A stretch of DNA of 64,000 bases from assembly GCA_049419605.1 (NCBI GenBank), contig JBMSKF010000003.1, positions 16,235 through 80,234 on the forward strand. Reading direction: 5' to 3'. The notes under the pieces were generated by a model, which ran no database searches, was not told where the DNA came from, and saw only the letters and a list, made by a program, of their open reading frames with translations. The stretch is from UBA970 sp049419605 (lineage in GTDB: Bacteria; Bacillota_I; Bacilli_A; RFN20; CAG-826). Position numbers and translations under genes: made by a program. Positions 59,312 through 64,000 of the stretch are shown piece after piece (position 1 is the stretch's first letter; every line of letters begins with the position of its first letter).

Positions 59312-59598
59312 GCGGGTAATTGAATCCTTGGATTCTTCGGATTGGCCCGATAAAGTATCACGCGATGACCAATGGTCTGAACTAGTTCAGCTTTGAGGGT
59401 TTTCACAAGGGTGGGTAAAAATTGTTCTGCTCCTTCTAACGATGATTTTAAAACATGAATTTTAATTAATTCTTGCTTGGTTAATGCCAAATCTAACATT
59501 TGAATCAATTCAGGATGAATCGCATCTTTTCCCACTTGGTATTTGGTCGGTAACGTTTGGGCCATTTTTCTTAAAAACAATCTTTGTTTATTGGTCAT
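59308..59598 (-). CDS. yhbY: YhbY/YqeI-type CRM-domain RNA-binding protein
   Basis: A 96-residue CRM-domain protein associated with pre-50S ribosomes. KQRLFLRKMAQTLPTKYQVGKD at the N-terminus and LTKQELIKIHVLKSS with the terminal GHRVILYR match the family. Overlaps both neighbours by 4 nt (ATGA). Confidence 0.93.
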   Translation of the reverse strand: MTNKQRLFLRKMAQTLPTKYQVGKDAIHPELIQMLDLALTKQELIKIHVLKSSLEGAEQFLPTLVKTLKAELVQTIGHRVILYRANPKNPRIQLPA

Positions 59599-60734
59599 GA
59601 TGATTGCACCTTACTTGGTAATAGTTTCGCCATGACACCTTTTGGCATCAATAAACGAACCGTTTGACCTTCTGCAACAAAACTTAACCATCCATATCCA
59701 GAAATTGCAAGATCTGCTCGACCTTTGTTCGGTAGGGTAAATTCGACTAAAGAAAAGTCATTTTTTGTTAAAAATTGTTTTGAGATTGGCTTTAATTGAT
59801 GCTTTTCAATCATTTTGAAAAAGGATTCATCCGCTTTTTCAATCGCCATTTTTTGATAGGTTACGGTATTAGCAAAATAACCATAAACAAATTGTTTTTT
59901 ACCACTCAAGATTTCTAAGCGTGAGAGCCCACCAATCGCCAAAGCATCTTTTGCACCGAGACGATAACCCACCGGTTTAATTTCTACTTTTGGCATCATT
60001 GCTTTGATTACTTCTTTTTCTACTTTCGCTAACATCGAATGATTTGCGACATATCCCGGGGTATCATAAATAGTTTGCGTTTCATTTAAGGGAATTTCAA
60101 TGACTCTGAGTGTTGTGCCTGGAAATGGTGATGTAGTAATGAGCTTTTTAGTTTGATTGGAAAAATGTTTAAGATAAGTGTTAATTAAACTTGATTTGCC
60201 AGAACTCGTCGCGCCAATCACATAAAGGTCTTTTCCTTGATTGTCTTCTGCAATCATCGCCTTAATTTCATCCAATGCTTCATTGGTTTTGCTGGAAGCG
60301 ATAATAATTTTAACGTAATCCATATGCATGCTTTTAAAGAAATTTTCAATATAAGTCATGAGTTTTTTTTGGTTTAAAGTCTTAGGAAGTAAATCTCTTT
60401 TGGTCGCAATAAAATAAACTTTTAATCCCTTCACGGCATCTAATAATTCTGCAGATAAGGTCGTTTCAAAGTTAAGAATATCTAAAACCCAAATGATACT
60501 CGCTTGATCCTTTTTAGCTTTGGCGAGTATTTGGTAAAATTCGTCAAAAAGAAAGGATTCTTTAGGGGCAATATCCTCGCCATAATGTTGTAATTTAAAG
60601 CAACGCTGACAAAGGACAACTTCGTGCCGATCGACATGTTTAACAGGTACGTATCCCGGTAATTGCTGATCAAGTGTTTGAAGGATAACGCCACAACCTG
60701 GGCAACGGCGAATAATTTTCATTTCATTCATCAT
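59595..60734 (-). CDS. yqeH: Circularly permuted GTPase YqeH
   Basis: A 379-residue GTPase for 30S assembly. An N-terminal zinc finger (CPGCG and CQRC, residues about 10-45) is followed by the permuted G domain: ATKRDLLPK (G4) comes before GATSSGKSSLINT (G1) and DTPGY (G3). The C-terminal RNA-binding region completes the protein. ATG at 60734 is preceded by GGAGGG inside yqeG. Confidence 0.95.
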   Translation of the reverse strand: MMNEMKIIRRCPGCGVILQTLDQQLPGYVPVKHVDRHEVVLCQRCFKLQHYGEDIAPKESFLFDEFYQILAKAKKDQASIIWVLDILNFETTLSAELLDAVKGLKVYFIATKRDLLPKTLNQKKLMTYIENFFKSMHMDYVKIIIASSKTNEALDEIKAMIAEDNQGKDLYVIGATSSGKSSLINTYLKHFSNQTKKLITTSPFPGTTLRVIEIPLNETQTIYDTPGYVANHSMLAKVEKEVIKAMMPKVEIKPVGYRLGAKDALAIGGLSRLEILSGKKQFVYGYFANTVTYQKMAIEKADESFFKMIEKHQLKPISKQFLTKNDFSLVEFTLPNKGRADLAISGYGWLSFVAEGQTVRLLMPKGVMAKLLPSKVQSS

Positions 60735-61264
60735 TGTTCCCTCCAGTGGTGAAAGCGATGTTGACGTCGGTAGCGCTTTTTAATCCAAAATTCAATGAAT
60801 CGATTTGGTTTTGTTGGCCAATGATCATAAGAGACTAGTTTTTCAACAAATAGACTTTTCATGCCGAAACGATTCGCCATCCAGACATCGGTCAATAACT
60901 GATCACCAATCACCATCACCTTATCTTTAGCATAACCCTTTTTTGCTAAAAACATAAGGAGTTTATTACGAAAAGGTTTACCAGTTTTCGCTAAATAGGC
61001 AACATCGACAGCCTCAGCAAAAGGCTGCACTCGAGCCTCTTCATTATTTGAAATGATAAAAAACTCTAATCCTGCATTTTTCATCTTTTTGATCCAATTT
61101 AAGATTGATTTTCTTGGTTTAAGTTCATCATAGGGAGCTAACGTATTATCCAAATCACAACATAAAACCTTAATTCCTTGATTGAGGAAAAATGATGCAG
61201 TCACCCCCGTTAATTTCGGTGCGTAAAAGGTAGGCTGCCAAGGTGATTGTGGTTTACCTTTCAT
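60731..61264 (-). CDS. yqeG: YqeG-family HAD phosphatase
   Basis: A 177-residue HAD superfamily IIIA phosphatase. VLCCDLDNTLAPYDE contains the nucleophilic DxDNT motif; FFIISNNEEARV and MVIGDQLLTDVWMANRFG are motifs II and IV. Substrate uncertain; related proteins act on phosphatidylglycerophosphate. Start overlaps the parC stop (TAATG) and end overlaps yqeH. Confidence 0.9.
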   Translation of the reverse strand: MKGKPQSPWQPTFYAPKLTGVTASFFLNQGIKVLCCDLDNTLAPYDELKPRKSILNWIKKMKNAGLEFFIISNNEEARVQPFAEAVDVAYLAKTGKPFRNKLLMFLAKKGYAKDKVMVIGDQLLTDVWMANRFGMKSLFVEKLVSYDHWPTKPNRFIEFWIKKRYRRQHRFHHWREQ

Positions 61265-63822
61265 TATTTCTTTTCATCAAAAAGGGAAACTTTTTCTATC
61301 TTGTCTCCATTTTCTAAATTGACTTTAGGTAAGGCAACGGTTTTAAATTGGGCATCAATGCGACTAATGGCATCATGATAGACCCCAACGACATCAGTAC
61401 CTTTGGGCATAGAAATATTCTTTTTGGCATACTTGTCAGTCGGTGTAGGTGCATAATCATTGGTTTCTAAGTTCACTAATTCTTTGTTGGAAAGGAGTAA
61501 CGTCACTTTTAAAAACTCATCTTGCTTGTTGAGTTTACGCCAATAAACAAGTTGATGAGGTTCAGATTTGAAACTTTGGAAAATATATTGAACTTTGCCT
61601 AATCGTGCCGTGAGGTCGACATAACTAATATCAAAAATTCTAAAATTACCTTGACGGGTAAACATGACAATTTTACCTCGTTCTTCTGGTTGATAAACGA
61701 GTAATTTTGCTAAACGATCTTTACCTAATAAAGATGAAATCGCTTTGATACCACCGGCTTTTACACCGACAGCGTTGACATCCTTTTCAGAAAAATAAGT
61801 AACATTACCTTCTAAAGTTGCAATTAAGAGTTGACCTTGACCATTGGTGATATCGACGTCGACAACTGTATCATCACCCATTAATCGCATACAGGTTAAG
61901 GGTTTACTATAACGTTGAACCATAAATTCAGATAAAGGTGTTTTCTTCAACTGACCATTGCGGGTGATCATAACCACAAAAGCGTCAGGCTTAAAATCGG
62001 ATACAATCAAAGCTTTAATTAATTTTTCTTCTGGACCTAAATTAACGAGGTAATTAATGTGTTTACCTTCATCTTTCCATTTAGTTTCTTGTAATTCATG
62101 AATTGGAATAAATAAATAATTCCCTAATTGTGTGAACACCAAGACATAATCGAGCGTTGTCGCTGGCCCCACGCCAACCAATAAATCAGCCTCTTTGATG
62201 CCAGGCCAGACCCCTTCTGAACTCTTATAAGATTTAAGGGGTGATCGTTTAATATATCCATCTCGCGTAACCGAAATATAAACATCTTCTTTGGCAATCA
62301 AATCCCGTTTATCAATTTGCAATGATTCTTTAGGTTCAGTAACGATTTTCGTTAATCGATTTTGTCCGTATTGCGTTGCAATTAATTTTAAATCTTTAAT
62401 GAGTTTTTTATTCAATATTTCGCGATCATCAAGTATTTCTTTGAGTTCTTTAATGGTAGATTTTAATTGCTTTTCTTCTTCTTTAAGCGTGGTGACATCG
62501 GTATTCGTTAAGCGATAAAGTTGTAAGGATACAATCGCATCGGCTTGTGATTTAGTAAAGGAAAATTTCTTTTCTAAATTGGCCATAGCGTCTTGTTTGT
62601 CTTGACTCTTGCGAATGACTTTAACAACCTCATCTAAAATACCAATTGCCTTAATCAGTCCTTCAACGATTTCTAATCGTGCGGAGGCTTTGGTTAAATC
62701 AAAATTGGATAATCGCGTGATAACTTCAACTTGATGGTCAATATAGGCATCTACATATTCCAGTAAATTAAATGTAACAGGATGGCCTTTATTAATTGCT
62801 ACCATGTTCGCTGAAAACGAACTCTTTAAATCGGTTTTTGAATAGAAGTATTGGAGAATTTTTTCAGGATTTGCATCTTCGCGAATATCAATCGCAATGC
62901 GAAGACCATGATGATCAGATTCGTCCCTTACTTCAATAATGCCATCAATGATCTTTTTAAAACGGATTTCATCCATTTGTTTAACAATCGCACTTTTAAT
63001 CACACCATAAGGAATTTCCTTAATGACAATTTGATGGTAACCTTTTTGTTTTAGGATTTCCGCTTTCGATAAAATTTCAACACGGCCATGCCCTGACAAA
63101 TAAATTTGTTTGAGTGATTCGGTACGATAAATGATGCCACCTGTAGGAAAATCAGGACCTTTGACAATGTCTAATAAATCTTCAATCGTTGCTTTTTTAT
63201 GACCTAATCGATAGATGACTGCATCAATAACATCTCGCAAGTTATGAGGTGGAATATTCGTTGCCATCGCAACTGCAATCCCTTGCGTCCCATTAACCAT
63301 TAGATTGGGAAATCGTGCAGGTAAAACCACGGGTTCATCTTGAGAATCGTCAAATGTTAATTGCGTATCAACGGTATTCTTATCAATATCTCGTACGAGT
63401 TCTTCTGAAATTTGTGCTAAACGAACTTCCGTGTAACGATGAGCCGCAGCATTATCCCCATCTATAGATCCATTATTACCTTGAAAATCAATTAAAGGGA
63501 CACGATATTTCCAAGGTTGCGACATATGAACCAACGCATCATAGATCGAAGCATCGCCGTGAGGGTGATACTTACCCATGACTTCACCTACACTCGTTGC
63601 ACTTTTTCGATAAGGTTTTCTGAAAACATTATTCGAATGGTACATTGCATAAATGATTCTTCGTTGAACTGGTTTTAAACCATCTCTTAGATCTGGAATG
63701 GCCCGGTCTTGAATAACATATTTTGCATAAGTAGCATAACGTTCACCCATGATATCTTCTAAGGGTGCAACGTTAATTTTTTCCACAATTGGTTTGGGAA
63801 CAGGTTTAGATTTTTTTGCCAT
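61264..63822 (-). CDS. parC: DNA topoisomerase IV subunit A
   Basis: Type IIA topoisomerase subunit that decatenates sister chromosomes, 852 residues. The breakage-reunion domain carries KPVQRRIIYAM, the active tyrosine in DNAAAHRYTEVRLA, and a coiled-coil near residue 440; the C-terminal third forms a beta-pinwheel with no QRRGGKG gyrase box, so it is ParC and not GyrA. Overlaps parE by 17 nt. The ATG at 63822 fits. It lies 3.4 kb from dif, where topo IV is known to act in E. coli. Confidence 0.96.
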   Translation of the reverse strand: MAKKSKPVPKPIVEKINVAPLEDIMGERYATYAKYVIQDRAIPDLRDGLKPVQRRIIYAMYHSNNVFRKPYRKSATSVGEVMGKYHPHGDASIYDALVHMSQPWKYRVPLIDFQGNNGSIDGDNAAAHRYTEVRLAQISEELVRDIDKNTVDTQLTFDDSQDEPVVLPARFPNLMVNGTQGIAVAMATNIPPHNLRDVIDAVIYRLGHKKATIEDLLDIVKGPDFPTGGIIYRTESLKQIYLSGHGRVEILSKAEILKQKGYHQIVIKEIPYGVIKSAIVKQMDEIRFKKIIDGIIEVRDESDHHGLRIAIDIREDANPEKILQYFYSKTDLKSSFSANMVAINKGHPVTFNLLEYVDAYIDHQVEVITRLSNFDLTKASARLEIVEGLIKAIGILDEVVKVIRKSQDKQDAMANLEKKFSFTKSQADAIVSLQLYRLTNTDVTTLKEEEKQLKSTIKELKEILDDREILNKKLIKDLKLIATQYGQNRLTKIVTEPKESLQIDKRDLIAKEDVYISVTRDGYIKRSPLKSYKSSEGVWPGIKEADLLVGVGPATTLDYVLVFTQLGNYLFIPIHELQETKWKDEGKHINYLVNLGPEEKLIKALIVSDFKPDAFVVMITRNGQLKKTPLSEFMVQRYSKPLTCMRLMGDDTVVDVDITNGQGQLLIATLEGNVTYFSEKDVNAVGVKAGGIKAISSLLGKDRLAKLLVYQPEERGKIVMFTRQGNFRIFDISYVDLTARLGKVQYIFQSFKSEPHQLVYWRKLNKQDEFLKVTLLLSNKELVNLETNDYAPTPTDKYAKKNISMPKGTDVVGVYHDAISRIDAQFKTVALPKVNLENGDKIEKVSLFDEKK

Positions 63823-64000
63823 CTTCTTTTCCCTTTCCGATTACTTCACGAATGGTAAAGTCGATATTTTCTTCAACCCATTTACGGCGAACAGAAGGAT
63901 CTTTACCCATAAGGATACCGACACGACGTTCAACAATCAGTGGGTCTTCGATGTTGACACGGATGAGGGTTCTTGTTTTTGGATCCATGGTCGTTTCTTT
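63806..64000 (-). CDS. parE: DNA topoisomerase IV subunit B (C-terminal end only)
   Basis: Open reading frame entering from the right edge; only the last 64 residues are inside. KETTMDPKTRTLIRVNIED and LMGKDPSVRRKWVEENIDF are the conserved C-terminal TOPRIM-flanking sequences of GyrB/ParE. The pairing with parC makes it ParE. The N-terminal ATPase and start codon are outside. Confidence 0.93.
   Translation of the reverse strand, partial: KETTMDPKTRTLIRVNIEDPLIVERRVGILMGKDPSVRRKWVEENIDFTIREVIGKGKEDGKKI

Noticed and set aside
61264..63822. DNA gyrase subunit A as the identity of this gene.
   Set aside because: No gyrase box in the C-terminal domain, AAAHRYTE is ParC-like, and it overlaps a parE-type gene directly upstream.
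1..64000. Use of TGA as tryptophan (Mycoplasma code).
   Set aside because: TGA ends many genes at the expected places (glgP, mraZ, ileS, nusB), and Trp positions in conserved motifs use TGG; full-length proteins are obtained with the standard stop set.
1..64000. Mobile elements, prophage genes, CRISPR arrays, rRNA genes.
   Set aside because: No transposase, integrase other than XerD, phage structural gene, regularly spaced repeats or rRNA sequence was seen in reading the window.

Overview
The window is a gene-dense, AT-rich bacterial chromosome segment. Gene order is Firmicutes-like, but the gene content is that of a wall-less lineage. The dcw block runs mraZ-rsmH-two small membrane proteins-ftsA-ftsZ with every murein gene (mraY, murD, murG, ftsI, ftsW) missing. 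NadD and YqeK are fused, and lon sits behind CIRCE operators, as in mollicutes. TGA is used as a stop and Trp is TGG, so this is not a Mycoplasma/Spiroplasma with the altered code. An Acholeplasma/Izemoplasma-type mollicute, or a close relative, is the best inference; the species cannot be named from the sequence.

Layout. 1-4585 (minus strand): ackA, nrnA, dnaE (dnaE is cut by the window edge). 4688-8975: glycogen branching enzyme and phosphorylase. 8972-11941: dimeric dUTPase, M42 aminopeptidase, YgjP-like metalloprotease, SPOUT methyltransferase. 11939-15595: T-box-controlled pheST. 15664-19922: the minimal dcw/division cluster with an MraZ-box operator. 19944-24264: T-box ileS, lspA, rluD. 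24253-29271: rnhC (minus), mutS2, uvrC. 29302-34672: tRNA-Arg(UCU), a YsoA-position protein, tig, CIRCE-lon, engB. 34680-38390: T-box valS, a 58-aa double-glycine-leader-like peptide, radC. 38398-43403: L21-leader rplU-prp-rpmA, a GT2 glycosyltransferase, obgE, a 34-aa membrane peptide, ruvAB. 43507-53370: a divergent secDF, rel, hisS, aspS, tkt. 53388-57723: Asp23/Gls24, nusB, xseAB, xerD, deoB. 57889-64000 (minus strand): parE-parC-yqeG-yqeH-yhbY-nadD/yqeK-rsfS. No gap without a gene exceeds 300 bases. I see no IS element, prophage, CRISPR array or rRNA.

The most important observation is a 28-bp dif-like Xer site at 57842-57869. It lies about 1.3 kb from xerD and exactly where convergent plus- and minus-strand gene blocks meet, with topoisomerase IV genes just beyond. 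Together these mark the window as the probable replication terminus. Other notable points: at least nine transcription units appear leaderless, with a -10 box 6-9 nt before the start codon, often an extended TGN -10; a small peptide has a perfect double-glycine leader pattern; HisRS carries a histidine-rich tail; two CIRCE elements bracket the lon promoter; and L27 has the Prp-cleavable extension with prp beside it.

How the genes work together: most are translation (six aminoacyl-tRNA synthetase genes including both PheRS subunits, ribosomal proteins, ribosome-assembly GTPases), DNA repair and segregation (uvrC, mutS2, ruvAB, radC, xseAB, xerD/dif, topo IV), protein quality control (tig, lon) and stringent response (rel). 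Carbon metabolism is represented by glycogen turnover, transketolase, phosphopentomutase and acetate kinase.
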